NCBI RefSeq assembly: GCF_030296055.1
Contig: NZ_AP027370.1
Location: 1,414,501 to 1,478,500, forward strand
Length of the DNA stretch: 64,000 bases
Reading direction: 5' to 3'
Source of the DNA: Hydrogenimonas cancrithermarum
Lineage (GTDB): Bacteria > Campylobacterota > Campylobacteria > Campylobacterales > Hydrogenimonadaceae
The notes beneath the pieces are model-generated. The model saw nothing but the letters and a program-made list of their open reading frames with translations, ran no database searches and was not told the origin of the DNA. The position numbers and the translations under genes are program-made. Below, in pieces: positions 50,970 to 63,666 of the stretch (position 1 is its first letter; every line of letters begins with the position of its first letter).

Positions 50970-53074
50970 AATTCTGGAACGAAAACGGCGAAGAGAAAAT
51001 TACTACGCCGCAATTGCTGGGTATGATGACCGTGGCCTATCTTTTCAGTATAGCCATGCGCCTGATCTGGGTGCAGTGGGCCGGCGGGCATCCGGAGTTT
51101 TTCTGGAATGGCCAGCTGATGATCAACACCAATGACGGATATTATTTCGCCTCCGGTGTGCAGAAAGAGCTGTTTGGCACACTCCAGTACAACCCCAGAG
51201 TTCCGGATATTCTCTATACGGCCACGACGTTCTTCACCTACCTCGCCGCCAAACTTCTTCCTTTCTCTCTCGACACCGTCATTTTGTACATGCCTGCAGT
51301 CGTTTCCAGTCTCGTCGTCATTCCCATCATTTTGATCGGCCGCCTATACAACGCGACGACGATGGGCTTTTTCGCCGCGTTGCTCGGGTCGATCGCATGG
51401 AGTTACTACAACCGTACGATGACCGGCTACTACGATACCGACATGTTTTCGGCGATGGCACCGATGTTCATTCTCTATTTTTTGATCGGTGCGATCGAAA
51501 AGGAGAACTTCACCTATCTTCTGTTGGCGGCATTTTCGATCGTGCTCTATCCCTTCCTGTATGACATGGGGCTTTCGATTGTCTATGCGATGGGGCTTAT
51601 GTACATGCTCTATATGATCGTGTTTCACCGTAAAGAGCGGTTTACCTATCAATCCATCGCCATCGTCGCTTTGGCTCTGATGCCACTTTACTGGCCGGTG
51701 AAAGTGGCGCTGATTGCACTTGCATACCTTCTTTTCAGGCAAGATCGTCTTGAAGTACTGTACGAGAAGGTTTTCGCAGCAGTGGCGGTCCTTCTCTTTT
51801 TGTGGCTGGGCGATGTCTTTCCTCTCATCTGGCACAAGATAGCCAGTTACGCTTTGAGAGGGACCGAAAGCCATGGGCTCCACTTCTTTCAGGTCAACGC
51901 CACGGTCCGCGAAGCGGGCAGGATACCGTTCGAACTGATGGCCAAGCGGATCAGTGGTTCGGTTCCCGGGCTTTTTGCCGCGCTCATAGGCTACATTCTG
52001 CTGGTCATCCGTCACCGCTCCTTCATACTCGCTTTGCCGCTTATCGGTATCGGTGTATTCTCTTTGTGGGGCGGGTTGAGGTTTACCGTCTATGCGGTAC
52101 CTGTCGCCGCGATAAGCCTGGTCTATCTTATTTATCTTATCACCTCGTTTATGCAGAACGCACGTCTTCGGATAGCGGCGACGGGATTGCTGACGGTTGT
52201 GGCGTTATGGCCCAATGTTACGCATATCATCGGTTATAAAGTGCCGACCGTTTTCAATGCGAAAGAGGTGGCGATTCTCGATCGTTTGAGCGAAAATGGA
52301 AGTGAAAAAGATTATGTGATTACATGGTGGGACTACGGCTATCCGATCTGGTATTATGCCGATAAAAATACGTTGATCGACGGTGGCAAACACGACCACG
52401 ACAATTTTATCGTCTCCAGAATTCTGACGACCGATTCGCAGCTGGAGGCGGCGAGATTGGCGCGCATCGCCGTGGAAACCTATGTCTCGACAGACTACAA
52501 AGTGGTTGCCGATACGCTTTTCAAAAACGGAACGCCGGATCAACTCGACCCCAATCGCTATCTCGCCCGGCTGGCCGAGCCGAAGCCCTTCGAACTGCCC
52601 TCCAAAAGCCGGGATGTATATCTTTATCTACCTTATCGAATGATCGATATTTTCCCTACGGTGGCGGTATTCAGCAATCTCGATCTTTCGACGGGTGAAA
52701 GATTGCCGCAAAAGATGTTCGTGAAGATGACCCGTTTCAAAAACAGTCCCGATCGTCTGATTTTTTCAAACGGTATCTCGCTGGAGAAAAAAAGCGGCCT
52801 TCTTCTGCTTGGAAAGAAAAAAGTTCCGCTTCGTAGATTCGTCACGACTCTCCTCGATCGGAAGGGGAAGAGTCACAACGCGGTGCAGGGGATCGATCCG
52901 AATGCACCTCTTTCGCTCATTTTCATGAAAAGCTACAATATGTTTCTACTGCTGGATGAGTCGATGTACAACTCTCTTTTCGTTCAGCTTTTCGTACTCG
53001 GAAACTACAATGAAGATCTCTTCGAACTTGTCGAAAGTTCGCCGTGGGCGAAGGTGTACAGACTGAAATTATGA
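50966..53074 (+). CDS. pglB: protein oligosaccharyltransferase (STT3/PglB)
   Basis: A 702-residue membrane enzyme with about 13 membrane segments over residues 1 to 430 and a periplasmic C-terminal domain. Catalytic features line up with C. lari PglB: Asp in [10 protein letters not shown] (residue 57), Glu in [13 protein letters not shown] (residue 316) in the moving external loop, and the WWDYG motif at residues 454 to 458, which recognises the +2 Ser/Thr of the sequon. It transfers the lipid-linked glycan to Asn in periplasmic proteins (D/E-X-N-X-S/T in Campylobacter). It is overlapped by the GT2 upstream and pglC downstream. Confidence 0.97.
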   Translation: MKFWNENGEEKITTPQLLGMMTVAYLFSIAMRLIWVQWAGGHPEFFWNGQLMINTNDGYYFASGVQKELFGTLQYNPRVPDILYTATTFFTYLAAKLLPFSLDTVILYMPAVVSSLVVIPIILIGRLYNATTMGFFAALLGSIAWSYYNRTMTGYYDTDMFSAMAPMFILYFLIGAIEKENFTYLLLAAFSIVLYPFLYDMGLSIVYAMGLMYMLYMIVFHRKERFTYQSIAIVALALMPLYWPVKVALIALAYLLFRQDRLEVLYEKVFAAVAVLLFLWLGDVFPLIWHKIASYALRGTESHGLHFFQVNATVREAGRIPFELMAKRISGSVPGLFAALIGYILLVIRHRSFILALPLIGIGVFSLWGGLRFTVYAVPVAAISLVYLIYLITSFMQNARLRIAATGLLTVVALWPNVTHIIGYKVPTVFNAKEVAILDRLSENGSEKDYVITWWDYGYPIWYYADKNTLIDGGKHDHDNFIVSRILTTDSQLEAARLARIAVETYVSTDYKVVADTLFKNGTPDQLDPNRYLARLAEPKPFELPSKSRDVYLYLPYRMIDIFPTVAVFSNLDLSTGERLPQKMFVKMTRFKNSPDRLIFSNGISLEKKSGLLLLGKKKVPLRRFVTTLLDRKGKSHNAVQGIDPNAPLSLIFMKSYNMFLLLDESMYNSLFVQLFVLGNYNEDLFELVESSPWAKVYRLKL

Positions 53075-53670
53075 GACGAAGTGACGAGGTTTTGAAACGG
53101 GGATTCGATCTTCTCCTTTCGGGTATCGGCCTGATGGTGTTTTGGCCGGTGATATTGGCTGCATGGGCCGCGGCATCTCTTGAAACCCGCAGCAACGGCT
53201 TTTTCCTGCAGACACGCGTAGGTAGAGACGGCAAACTTTTCCGTGTAGTCAAAATCAAGACGATGAAGCCGGTTGAAGGGGTCGATACGACTGTGACAAC
53301 GGCACACGACATGCGTATTACCCGAAGCGGGCGCTTCTTCCGTAGGACAAAAATCGATGAACTGCCGCAGTTGTGGAATGTGTTTACGGGAGAGATGAGT
53401 CTTGTCGGCCCGCGCCCCGATGTCCCTGGATTTGCCGATAGACTCGAGGGTGACGATAGAGTGATTCTTACAGTTCGTCCGGGTATTACAGGGCCTGCGA
53501 CGATAAAATATAAAAACGAAGAGGAGATTCTGGCAACACAGATGGATCCCGAAGCGTATAACGAGGAAGTGATCTGGCCGGACAAGGTCGAAATCAACAA
53601 AGAGTATATTCGGAACTGGTCTCTTGCGGGAGATATCGAAATCATCATAAAAACGATCAAAGGCACATAG
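53071..53670 (+). CDS. pglC: phosphoglycosyl transferase initiating the glycan (PglC-like)
   Basis: A 199-residue monotopic phosphoglycosyl transferase: one hydrophobic re-entrant helix (about 10 to 32; [19 protein letters not shown]), the basic [23 protein letters not shown], catalytic Asp-Glu in [24 protein letters not shown], and C-terminal [14 protein letters not shown]. It moves a sugar-1-phosphate (diNAcBac-type in Campylobacter) to undecaprenyl phosphate. ATGA overlap with pglB. The C. jejuni order pglC-pglD-pglE is shortened here to pglC-pglE. Confidence 0.94.
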   Translation: MRRSDEVLKRGFDLLLSGIGLMVFWPVILAAWAAASLETRSNGFFLQTRVGRDGKLFRVVKIKTMKPVEGVDTTVTTAHDMRITRSGRFFRRTKIDELPQLWNVFTGEMSLVGPRPDVPGFADRLEGDDRVILTVRPGITGPATIKYKNEEEILATQMDPEAYNEEVIWPDKVEINKEYIRNWSLAGDIEIIIKTIKGT

Positions 53671-56556
<2,886 letters not shown>

Positions 56557-56573
<17 letters not shown>

Positions 56574-58236
56574 GTACTGCACCGTTGGCGGCGTTGGAGA
56601 CGAGCAGGCTGTAGCGCTTGAGCCATTTGCTCTGGATATTTTTCTTTTTCGGTGTCCATGTTTTTCGGCGCGTTTCGAGCTCTTCGTCGCTCAGGTCGAC
56701 ACGCAGCAGGTGGGCGTCGACGTCAAGCTCGATGATGTCCCCGTCTTTGAGAAGGCCGATGGTGCCGCCTTCCGCCGCTTCCGGGCTGACATGGCCGATG
56801 GAGGCGCCGCGGGTCGCACCGCTGAAGCGGCCATCGGTGATGAGCGCCACTTTGTCGCCAAGGCCCATTCCCATGATGAGGCTGGTGGGTGCCAGCATCT
56901 CCTGCATTCCCGGGCCTCCTTTGGGCCCTTCGTAGCGGATGACGACGACGTCGCCCGCTTTGACCTTGCCGCTCATGATGCCCGTAATCGCTTCGGGCTG
57001 GCTGTCGAAACAGACGGCCGGGCCTTTGAACCGGCGCATATTCGGATCGATGCCGGCGCTTTTGACGACGGCTCCTTCTTCAGCGAGATTGCCGTAAAGA
57101 ATCGAAAGCCCGCCGACCCGGCTATAGGGGTTGTCGATCGTATGGATGATGTTGATGTCTTTGATCTCGGCATCTTTGATGCGATCGCCCAGAGTCTCTC
57201 CGGTAACGGTCATGGCATCGAGTTTCAGCACATCGCCGCGCTTGCTGATCTCTTTCATGACGGCATTGACGCCGCCCGCTTTGTTGATATCTTCCATGTG
57301 AACGGTCGATAGTGACGGTGAGATCTTCGCGATGTTTGCGACACTGTCGCTCAGTTCGTTGATTTTGGCCAGATCGAAATCGACTTCCGCCTCTTTGGCG
57401 ATCGCCATCATATGCAGTACCGTATTGGTGCTGCCACCCATCGCCATATCGACGACGAATGCATTGTTGACCGCTTTTTCGTTCAGGATATCACGGATAT
57501 TCGGTCCTTCGGCTCTGGCCATTTCGACAATCCGTTTGGCGGCCACGCGCACCATCTCCAGACGCTCTTCGGTCATGGCCAGTACCGTGCCGTTGCCCGG
57601 AAGCGCGATACCCATCGCTTCGCAAAGCGTGTTCATCGAATTGGCGGTGAACATTCCCGAACACGATCCGCCGCTCGGGCACGCTTCGCACTCGATCTCG
57701 TAGAGCTGCTCGTCGGAAATTTTGCCTTTGGCGTGTTCGCCGACCGCTTCGAATGCCGTTGCCAGATCGATTGGTGTGCCATCTTTCAGATGCCCCGCTT
57801 TCATCGGGCCACCGGAAACGAAGATGGTCGGAACGTTGACGCGCAGGGCACCCATGATCATGCCCGGAACGATCTTGTCACAGTTGGGGATACAGATAAG
57901 CGCATCGAGTTTGTGGGCGTTCATCACCGTTTCGATGCTGTCGGCGATGATCTCCCGACTCGGCAGGGAGTAGAGCATGCCGTCGTGACCCATCGCGATC
58001 CCGTCGTCGACGCCGATCGTGTTGAACTCGAAGGGCACGCCGCCCGCTTCGCGGATCGCCTCTTTGACGATGCGGCCGTACTCCTGCAGAAAGAAGTGGC
58101 CGGGAATAATGTCGATATAGCTGTTCGCCACGCCGATAAAGGGTTTGTCGAAATCTTCGTCTTTGAGTCCGGTCGCTCTCAGAAGGCTTCGATGGGGCGC
58201 ACGTTCGAAACCGCGCTTGATGATATCGCTTCGCAT
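56557..58236 (-). CDS. ilvD: dihydroxy-acid dehydratase
   Basis: A 559-residue Fe-S dehydratase: the cluster ligands are in [13 protein letters not shown] and [18 protein letters not shown], plus [13 protein letters not shown] and [15 protein letters not shown] further on. It makes the 2-keto acids in the branched-chain amino acid pathway. It is a single gene, convergent with pglF, with no ilv neighbours in the window. Start ATG at 58236 follows AAAAGGATCG. Confidence 0.97.
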
Positions 58237-58350
58237 GAATCGATCCTTTTAGGTAGTAAAATTTTGATTAATTGTATCGAAAAACCGCTTTGCAAGATTA
58301 AAAATAGTCGTCTAACACGAAAAACTCTTTACATCGGAGATTTTTTGGGC

Positions 58351-58356
58351 TATAAT
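58351..58356 (+). promoter_or_regulatory. -10 element for the Gly-Leu-Cys-Cys-Ser-Ser tRNA cluster
   Basis: TATAAT in GGGCTATAATACCC, 17 bases before tRNA-Gly. Likely drives the whole first tRNA cluster. Confidence 0.6.
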
Positions 58357-58372
58357 ACCCATCCCAAAATAT

Positions 58373-58447
<75 letters not shown>

Positions 58448-58500
58448 TATTTTTGTATCCAAAAAAGTTTGTGATAGTTTGACAACCGAACAAATTTACT

Positions 58501-58587
58501 GCCCGGATGGCGGAATCGGTAGACGCAAGGGACTTAAAATCCCTCGAACGTTTGTTCGTGCCGGTTCAAGTCCGGCTCCGGGCACCA
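58501..58587 (+). tRNA. tRNA-Leu (anticodon TAA)
   Basis: Class II tRNA with a long variable arm (CGAACGTTTGTTCG). Acceptor GCCCGGA/TCCGGGC, anticodon loop CTTAAAA, encoded CCA. Confidence 0.96.
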
Positions 58588-58598
58588 GTTTTTGGCAT

Positions 58599-58674
58599 GG
58601 CGGTATAGCCAAGTGCTAAGGCAGCGGCCCTGCAAGGCCGTGATCCCCGTGTTCAATTCCGGGTGCCGCCTCCA
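58599..58674 (+). tRNA. abnormal tRNA-Cys-like gene (GCA), possible pseudogene
   Basis: The acceptor is a perfect GGCGGTA/TGCCGCC with T73 and encoded CCA. The anticodon stem is perfect but has one base more than the neighbouring tRNA-Cys, forcing a six- or eight-base loop around TGCAA. The T-stem has an extra T (CCCG-T-G before TTCAA), a bulge. The D-loop reads AGTGCTAAGG where GG is normal, breaking the G19–C56 contact. It is 76 bases against 74 for the copy downstream. It may be a decayed duplicate or an unusual but functional tRNA; I cannot decide. Confidence 0.7.
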
Positions 58675-58684
58675 GGCAGAATAT

Positions 58685-58758
58685 GGCGACATAGCCAAGT
58701 GGTAAGGCACGGGCCTGCAAAGCCCTGATCCCCGGTTCGAATCCGGGTGTCGCCTCCA
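58685..58758 (+). tRNA. tRNA-Cys (anticodon GCA)
   Basis: Acceptor GGCGACA/TGTCGCC, D-arm AGTGGTAAGG, anticodon loop CTGCAAA, T-arm CCCGGTTCGAATCCGGG, T73, encoded CCA. The normal tRNA-Cys of the pair. Confidence 0.95.
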
Positions 58759-58775
58759 ACAGTTCGCTTCTTTTT

Positions 58776-58863
58776 CGGGAGATGGCTGAGTGGTCGAAAG
58801 CGGCGGTCTTGAAAACCGTTGAGGGTCACACCTCCCAGGGTTCGAATCCCTGTCTCCCGGCCA
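58776..58863 (+). tRNA. tRNA-Ser (anticodon TGA)
   Basis: Class II tRNA; acceptor CGGGAGA/TCTCCCG, anticodon loop CTTGAAA, long variable arm (GAGGGTCACACCTC), G73, encoded CCA. Confidence 0.95.
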
Positions 58864-58931
58864 CGTTTTCATTTTGAATCATACATTTTTCCGTTTTGAG
58901 AATGTATCGTTCAAAATGAAGAGTTTTGTAT

Positions 58932-59019
58932 AGAGAGGTGGCCGAGTGGTCGAAGGCGCACGCCTGGAACGCGTGTGTGGCGCAAGCCACCGAGGGTTCG
59001 AATCCCTTCCTCTCTGCCA
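58932..59019 (+). tRNA. tRNA-Ser (anticodon GGA)
   Basis: Class II tRNA; acceptor AGAGAGG/CCTCTCT, anticodon loop CTGGAAC, variable arm TGTGGCGCAAGCCACCG, G73, encoded CCA. Confidence 0.95.
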
Positions 59020-59060
59020 TATCGATTAGAAGATGAGCATTCAGCCCGTTACGGCGGTTT

Positions 59061-59170
59061 GAGTGCTCCTCTTTAGACCTGTGCAACGGCTTGGCAGGAC
59101 ACTGGGTCAGGACGGGAACGTAGCAGCCCACCCTGTCTCGCCGGGTGCCGCAGGAATCTGGAGGGGAGTC
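59061..59170 (+). ncRNA. ffs: signal recognition particle RNA (small type)
   Basis: Around 59104–59129 the sequence GGGTCAGGACGGGAACGT leads to AGCAGCCC, the Ffh-binding hairpin with a GGAA tetraloop closed here by ACG/CGT and the symmetric internal loop TCAGG/AGCAG. The flanks pair: GGCAGGACA with TGTCTCGCC, and GCTCCTCTTTAGACCTG with CAGGAATCTGGAGGGG. It directs co-translational membrane targeting. The ends are approximate. Confidence 0.9.
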
Positions 59171-59194
59171 TTCCTCCGTCGAACCATCTACCGA

Positions 59195-59893
59195 TCAATC
59201 CATCGTTCTTACATCCAGAAAACTTCCACTCTCATACTGTTTGACTTTTTCGAACGCTTCGATCAGACGTCGTGCCGCATCTTCGGGGTGCAAAATGGGT
59301 CCGTTTTTCAGACGCTGTGCCGAGGGGTAGCGTATCGCGTCGACCGTTTCGGTGATGTGCCGTACCATCGGTGTGTCGACAACGCCCGGTGCCAGTGCCG
59401 TAATGTGCGTATTTTCCATCTCTCTGCTGTAGAGTTTGAGTAGCATATTGAGGGCCGATTTTGAAAGCGAATAACTTCCCCATCCCTTGCTGGCATTGAC
59501 GGCCGCACCCGAAGAGATGCCGATGATCTGCGCGACAGGTATCTGCAGGTCGATCAGCGTATCGATGATCACTTTGTTGGCCCAGACATTCACCTGCATG
59601 ACCGTTTCGATTTCATAAAGCGGTGTGTATTGCATCTCCTTGATCTCACCGAGCAGGCCGGCATTCAGTATGGCGATATCGATAGAAACCGCTTCTCTCA
59701 GAAACTTCGATAATTTCGGTGAAATCGTTTCGATGGCCTGAAGATCGTGTGAAAGGTAGTGAAACCGTTCATGTTCGATAACGGATTGCTCCTTTTTGCC
59801 AAGGCCGTAAACCACCGCTCCTCGTTTGAGATAGGCTTCTGCCAATGCTTTCCCGATACCGGAATTCGTTCCTGTGATAAAAAGAGTTTTCAT
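59195..59893 (-). CDS. short-chain dehydrogenase/reductase
   Basis: A 232-residue Rossmann enzyme: LFITGTNSGIGKALAEAYLKRG NAD(P) site, NAGLLGEIKEM, and catalytic Ser in GISSGAAV with Tyr/Lys in YSLSKSALNML. A 3-oxoacyl or sepiapterin/aldehyde-type reductase is possible; the substrate is not determined. Single gene, convergent with the SRP RNA region. ATG at 59893 has no strong ribosome-binding site other than AGGATTGGAC. Confidence 0.87.
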   Translation of the reverse strand: MKTLFITGTNSGIGKALAEAYLKRGAVVYGLGKKEQSVIEHERFHYLSHDLQAIETISPKLSKFLREAVSIDIAILNAGLLGEIKEMQYTPLYEIETVMQVNVWANKVIIDTLIDLQIPVAQIIGISSGAAVNASKGWGSYSLSKSALNMLLKLYSREMENTHITALAPGVVDTPMVRHITETVDAIRYPSAQRLKNGPILHPEDAARRLIEAFEKVKQYESGSFLDVRTMD

Positions 59894-60000
59894 CGTCCAA
59901 TCCTAAAGTTTCTCTGTCTGTTGATTGTATCGAAACTCCCTGACATCGGGATATCTTCCAATGGTGTATACATAATTCTAACAAAAAATAAGAAATAAAC

Positions 60001-60030
60001 TTGACAATATAGCTATCAACTTGATATAAT
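60001..60030 (+). promoter_or_regulatory. sigma-70-type promoter of the small heat-shock gene
   Basis: TTGACA and TATAAT separated by 18 bases, 31 bases before the ATG. No CIRCE (HrcA) or HAIR (HspR) operator is seen, unlike many Campylobacterota heat-shock genes. Confidence 0.7.
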
Positions 60031-60060
60031 TCCGTAAATCAACTGAAAAAGGAGGTTATC

Positions 60061-60510
60061 ATGTTGGTAACACGATTCGATCCATTCGCTGAAATCCGAG
60101 AACTTGAAAAACGACTGCTTGGCGCCGTCAGCGTTCCGACTGTCTCCGCAGAAGGCGACAAAGAGGTCGTCAATGCATTCGTGCCAAGCGTCAATACGCG
60201 CGAAGATGAGAATGCCTATGTGGTCGAGGTCGATCTGCCCGGTGTCAAAAAAGAGGACATCAAGGTCAATATCGATCCCGAGAAGCGTACGCTGACAATC
60301 TCCGGCGAGCGCAAGTTCAAGGAAGAGGTGAAAAAAGAGGACTACTACAAAATCGAGTCCAGCTATGGCAAGTTCATGCGAACCTTCTCTCTTCCTGAAA
60401 ATGTCGATGTCGAAAACATCGATGCCAAGACGGAAGAGGGTGTGCTTCACATAACCCTGCCGAAGGTGAAAAAAGAGGAAAAAGAGGTCAAAGAGATCCC
60501 TGTAAAATAA
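60061..60510 (+). CDS. Hsp20/alpha-crystallin small heat-shock protein
   Basis: A 149-residue protein: N-terminal FDPFAEIRELEKRL region, alpha-crystallin domain about 45 to 135 with YVVEVDLPGVKKEDIKVNID and GKFMRTFSLPENVD, and a C-terminal IxI-like KEIPVK tail. It forms large oligomers that hold denatured proteins. Preceded by AAAAAGGAGG and by a consensus promoter; followed by a strong hairpin terminator. Confidence 0.95.
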   Translation: MLVTRFDPFAEIRELEKRLLGAVSVPTVSAEGDKEVVNAFVPSVNTREDENAYVVEVDLPGVKKEDIKVNIDPEKRTLTISGERKFKEEVKKEDYYKIESSYGKFMRTFSLPENVDVENIDAKTEEGVLHITLPKVKKEEKEVKEIPVK

Positions 60511-60536
60511 GCTAACGGGCCTTCCGGGCCCTTAGC
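60511..60536 (+). terminator. terminator hairpin after hsp20
   Basis: GCTAACGGGCC and GGGCCCTTAGC pair (one mismatch) around TTCC, right after the stop, then CTCTTTTC. Confidence 0.8.
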
Positions 60537-60609
60537 ATCCTCTTTTCAATTTTCTCCAAGTCCCCCTATGTTATAAATCTCCTAAATAACATGTTTCAGG
60601 AGACGCTTC

Positions 60610-61389
60610 ATGAGCGATATTTTAAAAATCGGCAATTATGAGTTTACAAGCCGTCTGATTGTCGGGAGTGGAAAATACCCCGATTTCCAAACCACCAAAG
60701 ATGCGACACTCGCAAGCGGTGCGGAGATGATTACCGTGGCGGTTCGCCGTGTCAACATCACCAATCCGGACGAAGAGAACCTGATGGACTACTTCAAAGA
60801 GACCAACGTCAAGTTCCTTCCCAACAGTGCGGGGTGTACGACGGCCGAAGATGCGATTACGCTTTTCAGACTCACGCGCGAAGCGACGGGAATCGATCTG
60901 ATCAAGCTCGAAGTGATTGGCGATACCCAAAAAACACTCTATCCCGATGTCATCGAAACGATCAAAGCGTGCGAAGTGCTGGCAAAAGAGGGTTTTACCG
61001 TCATGGCCTATACCAATGACGATCCGATCATCGCAAAACGCCTCGAAGAGGCGGGTGCGGCGGCCGTTATGCCGCTTGCCGCACCGATTGGAAGCGGACT
61101 CGGGGTACAAAATAGGTATAATGTAGTATTCGTTCGTGAAGCGGTCAACGTTCCGGTCGTCGTCGATGCCGGAATCGGCCAGGCGAGCGATGCGGCGGCG
61201 GCCATGGAGCTCGGTGCCGACGCCGTCTTGACAAATACCGCCATCGCACAGGCGAAAGAGCCGATCGTCATGGCGGAAGCGATGAAGCATGCGGTGATCG
61301 CCGGCCGCATGAGCTATCTGGCGGGACGTATTCCAAAACGCCCTTATGCAACAGCATCGAGCCCGGTAGATGGGATGATACAGTTCTAA
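60610..61389 (+). CDS. thiG: thiazole synthase
   Basis: A 259-residue TIM-barrel protein: [16 protein letters not shown], the Lys-bearing region [73 protein letters not shown]. It makes the thiazole phosphate of thiamin with ThiS-thiocarboxylate and dehydroglycine. No thiS/thiH/thiF adjoins. No TPP riboswitch is apparent in the 75 bases upstream, which contain the hsp20 terminator. Confidence 0.96.
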   Translation: MSDILKIGNYEFTSRLIVGSGKYPDFQTTKDATLASGAEMITVAVRRVNITNPDEENLMDYFKETNVKFLPNSAGCTTAEDAITLFRLTREATGIDLIKLEVIGDTQKTLYPDVIETIKACEVLAKEGFTVMAYTNDDPIIAKRLEEAGAAAVMPLAAPIGSGLGVQNRYNVVFVREAVNVPVVVDAGIGQASDAAAAMELGADAVLTNTAIAQAKEPIVMAEAMKHAVIAGRMSYLAGRIPKRPYATASSPVDGMIQF

Positions 61390-61432
61390 ATCCCAGCCTG
61401 CCTGGGCGTACCTGGAAGTGAAAGGATGCGCC

Positions 61433-61876
61433 ATGCATTTCAACGGAATGCATTTCAAACAGAAGTTGGATGGGTGGATCGAGTCGAGCAACGTGAAGGG
61501 CTGCATCGACCGGGAGCTTTATCGTCTGAAGCGTTACGGCAGTCCTGCGACGATGGTAATGTACCGGTCGGACGACCCCCATTTCGAAGAAAAATTCTAT
61601 CTTCACAGCCGGCGGACGGATCATCTGATACCGTTGGCGGACAAACACTACCTCCTGCTTTATGGCAATACCGACATGCCAAATGCCGTCAAAGCGATCG
61701 ACAATCTCCGTGTCCATCTCGAAGCGGGTGGGGACAACAGAAAAAATCGTATCGCACTGACGCAACTCAGGGAGAATGACGAGCTCAACGATGCGTTGAA
61801 GCGACTGTTGACACTTTTTGTCATCGCGATCCAACGTGAAGACCGTATCGTCGACGACGCGTACCTCATGCGGTGA
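61433..61876 (+). CDS. degenerate GGDEF-like protein
   Basis: A 147-residue cytoplasmic protein that aligns to the GGDEF fold without its signature. ELYRLKRYGSPATMVMYRSDDP matches the strand-helix start (RAxRYGxPLSLLLLDID), and LADKHYLLLYGNTDMPNAVKAIDNLRVHL the later core in which GGDEF would lie, but no GG(D/E)EF and no DxD are present. It can therefore not make c-di-GMP by the usual chemistry; a receptor or partner role is possible. ATG at 61433 has AAAGGA six bases before it, better than the GTG at 61418. It follows thiG by 43 bases. Confidence 0.6.
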   Translation: MHFNGMHFKQKLDGWIESSNVKGCIDRELYRLKRYGSPATMVMYRSDDPHFEEKFYLHSRRTDHLIPLADKHYLLLYGNTDMPNAVKAIDNLRVHLEAGGDNRKNRIALTQLRENDELNDALKRLLTLFVIAIQREDRIVDDAYLMR

Positions 61877-61885
61877 GATCTCGCG

Positions 61886-63232
61886 TCAGATTTTCAAAAT
61901 CCCCATCAGGTTGAGTATCATGAAGATGAGAGCAACCGGTGCGATGTAACGGATACTAAAGCGCCAGATGGCAAAATACTTCTCTCCCATCTCATGTTCG
62001 AGCGCTGCATAGACTCTCTCTTTTTGCAACACATAACCCACAAAAATCGCGATCAGCAGACCTCCCAGCGGCAGCAGGATGGAATCGGTCGTATATTCGA
62101 GAATGTCGAAGAGTGGTTTGCCACCGATCGAAAAGGTGCTTCCCCACGCTTTTGTATAGCTAAGAAGAGCACCGATACCGACAAGGTAATAGGCGGACCC
62201 GGCGATCAGTACCGCCTTGAAGCGGGAAGTATCGAAGCGGTCGATGATGTACTGTACCACCGGTTCGACCAGCGAAACGGCGGATGTGAGCCCCGCGAAC
62301 GAGAGGGCCAGAAAGAAAAGAAGAGCGAGTACCGTACCAAGAATGCCGAAATTGGAAAGCACCACCGGAAGAGAGATGAAGACAAGCCCCGGGCCCTGGG
62401 CGGCCGGCGCGCCTTCATGAAAGAGAAAGGTATAGATGACCAGGCCGGCGACGAGTGCGATGAGGGTATCCATAAAGGTGACGATGAAGGCGGCTTTGGT
62501 GATGCTGGTGTGTTTCGGCAACGAGGCGGCGTAGGTCATGATGGATCCCATACCTAGAGAAAGAGTGAAGAAAGAGTGTCCGACAGCCCGCACGATCGCT
62601 TCGGAGTTCAGTTTGTTCCAGTCGGGTGCGAACATGAACTCGAAGGCTTTGGAGAAGCCATCGAGATTGAAGGCATAGACGAGCATACCAAAGAGAATGA
62701 TCATCAGTGCCGGCATGAGAACGAGGTTGGTTTTTTCGATACCTCCTTTGATACCGCGGTAGACGACATAGGTAACGATGAGCGTCGCGAGTGTGTGCCA
62801 GAAGATTTGAATGCCGGGTTCGTTGGCGACAAGGTTGTCGAACGTCGCTTTGGCCGCCTCGGTGGATGTGGGAAGACCGGAAAAGATTTCGAAAAGGTAG
62901 TAGAAGATCCATCCGATGACGACCGAGTAGAAGGTCATGATGATGAGGCCATTGAATCCCATGAACCCGGCATATTTCCATCCCGGCTGGCTGGGCGGTG
63001 CAAGCCGTTCGAAACTGCTGACGGTGTCACGGCGTCCGAGTGCACCGATGAGCATCTCCGCCACCATGACGGAAAAGCCGATAAAAGCGATCGTGATGAG
63101 ATAGACCAGTACAAAGGCGCCACCGCCGTATTCGCCAGTCATATAGGGAAACTTCCAGATATTTCCAAGGCCGACGGCCGATCCGGCTGCCGCCATAATG
63201 AAACCGATCCGACTAAACTGTGCGACTTTCAT
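61886..63232 (-). CDS. sodium-dependent NSS-family transporter
   Basis: A 448-residue membrane protein with about 12 helices, of the neurotransmitter:sodium symporter (SNF) family. RIGFIMAAAGSAVGLGNIWKFPYMTGEYGGGAFVLVYL is the diagnostic TM1 start with the Na-binding loop; SLVEP and GRRD loops follow. It likely imports an amino acid with sodium ions. Start ATG at 63232 has AAGGGG upstream; an upstream in-frame ATG at 63289 is rejected because it would place a long non-conserved leader before TM1. Convergent with the GGDEF-like gene. Confidence 0.93.
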   Translation of the reverse strand: MKVAQFSRIGFIMAAAGSAVGLGNIWKFPYMTGEYGGGAFVLVYLITIAFIGFSVMVAEMLIGALGRRDTVSSFERLAPPSQPGWKYAGFMGFNGLIIMTFYSVVIGWIFYYLFEIFSGLPTSTEAAKATFDNLVANEPGIQIFWHTLATLIVTYVVYRGIKGGIEKTNLVLMPALMIILFGMLVYAFNLDGFSKAFEFMFAPDWNKLNSEAIVRAVGHSFFTLSLGMGSIMTYAASLPKHTSITKAAFIVTFMDTLIALVAGLVIYTFLFHEGAPAAQGPGLVFISLPVVLSNFGILGTVLALLFFLALSFAGLTSAVSLVEPVVQYIIDRFDTSRFKAVLIAGSAYYLVGIGALLSYTKAWGSTFSIGGKPLFDILEYTTDSILLPLGGLLIAIFVGYVLQKERVYAALEHEMGEKYFAIWRFSIRYIAPVALIFMILNLMGILKI

Positions 63233-63303
63233 CGATTTGCCCCTTTGAATTGTGGATATTTTAAATAGGCTTTCGGAAAATAGCGACAATTATACCATTT
63301 TTG

Positions 63304-63332
63304 TTGACAACCATAATCTTTTAGACTATAAT
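63304..63332 (+). promoter_or_regulatory. consensus promoter of the second tRNA cluster
   Basis: TTGACA and TATAAT 17 bases apart, 18 bases before tRNA-Pro. It is the best consensus sigma-70 promoter in the window. Confidence 0.8.
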
Positions 63333-63350
63333 TGCAGTCCACTTTTTGGA

Positions 63351-63428
63351 CGGGGTGTAGCGCAGCCTGGTTAGCGCACCTGGTTTGGGACCAGGGGGTC
63401 GAAGGTTCGAATCCTTTCACCCCGACCA
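63351..63428 (+). tRNA. tRNA-Pro (anticodon TGG)
   Basis: Acceptor CGGGGTG/CACCCCG, anticodon loop TTTGGGA, T-arm AGGTTCGAATCC, encoded CCA. TGG reads CCA/CCG, complementing the GGG tRNA-Pro at 5.5 kb. Confidence 0.96.
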
Positions 63429-63461
63429 CTTATATATTTTAACTCTTTTATGCTTGTTCAT

Positions 63462-63539
63462 GGTGGGTGTAGCTCAGTCGGTTAGAGCGCCAGATTGTGG
63501 CTCTGGAGGTCGCCGGTTCGATTCCGGTCATCCACCCCA
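63462..63539 (+). tRNA. tRNA-His (anticodon GTG)
   Basis: Extra 5' G (G-1) opposite C73, acceptor GTGGGTG/CATCCAC (one G-T), anticodon loop ATTGTGGC region with GTG, encoded CCA. Confidence 0.95.
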
Positions 63540-63581
63540 TCGAGCTTAAGTTCAAGCAGGCAACATCTCGACATTACAGCT

Positions 63582-63658
63582 GCGCCCGTAGCTCAATTGG
63601 ATAGAGCGACGGACTTCGGATCCGTAGGCTGGGGGTTCGACTCCTCCCGGGCGCGCCA
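63582..63658 (+). tRNA. tRNA-Arg (anticodon TCG)
   Basis: Acceptor GCGCCCG/CGGGCGC, anticodon loop CTTCGGA, T-arm GGGTTCGACTCC, G73, encoded CCA. Confidence 0.95.
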
Positions 63659-63666
63659 CCTTCTGA

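Noticed and set aside
60537-60609. TPP riboswitch upstream of thiG
   Set aside because: The short region lacks the CTGAGA and the conserved P4/P5 pieces and is largely the tail of the hsp20 terminator.
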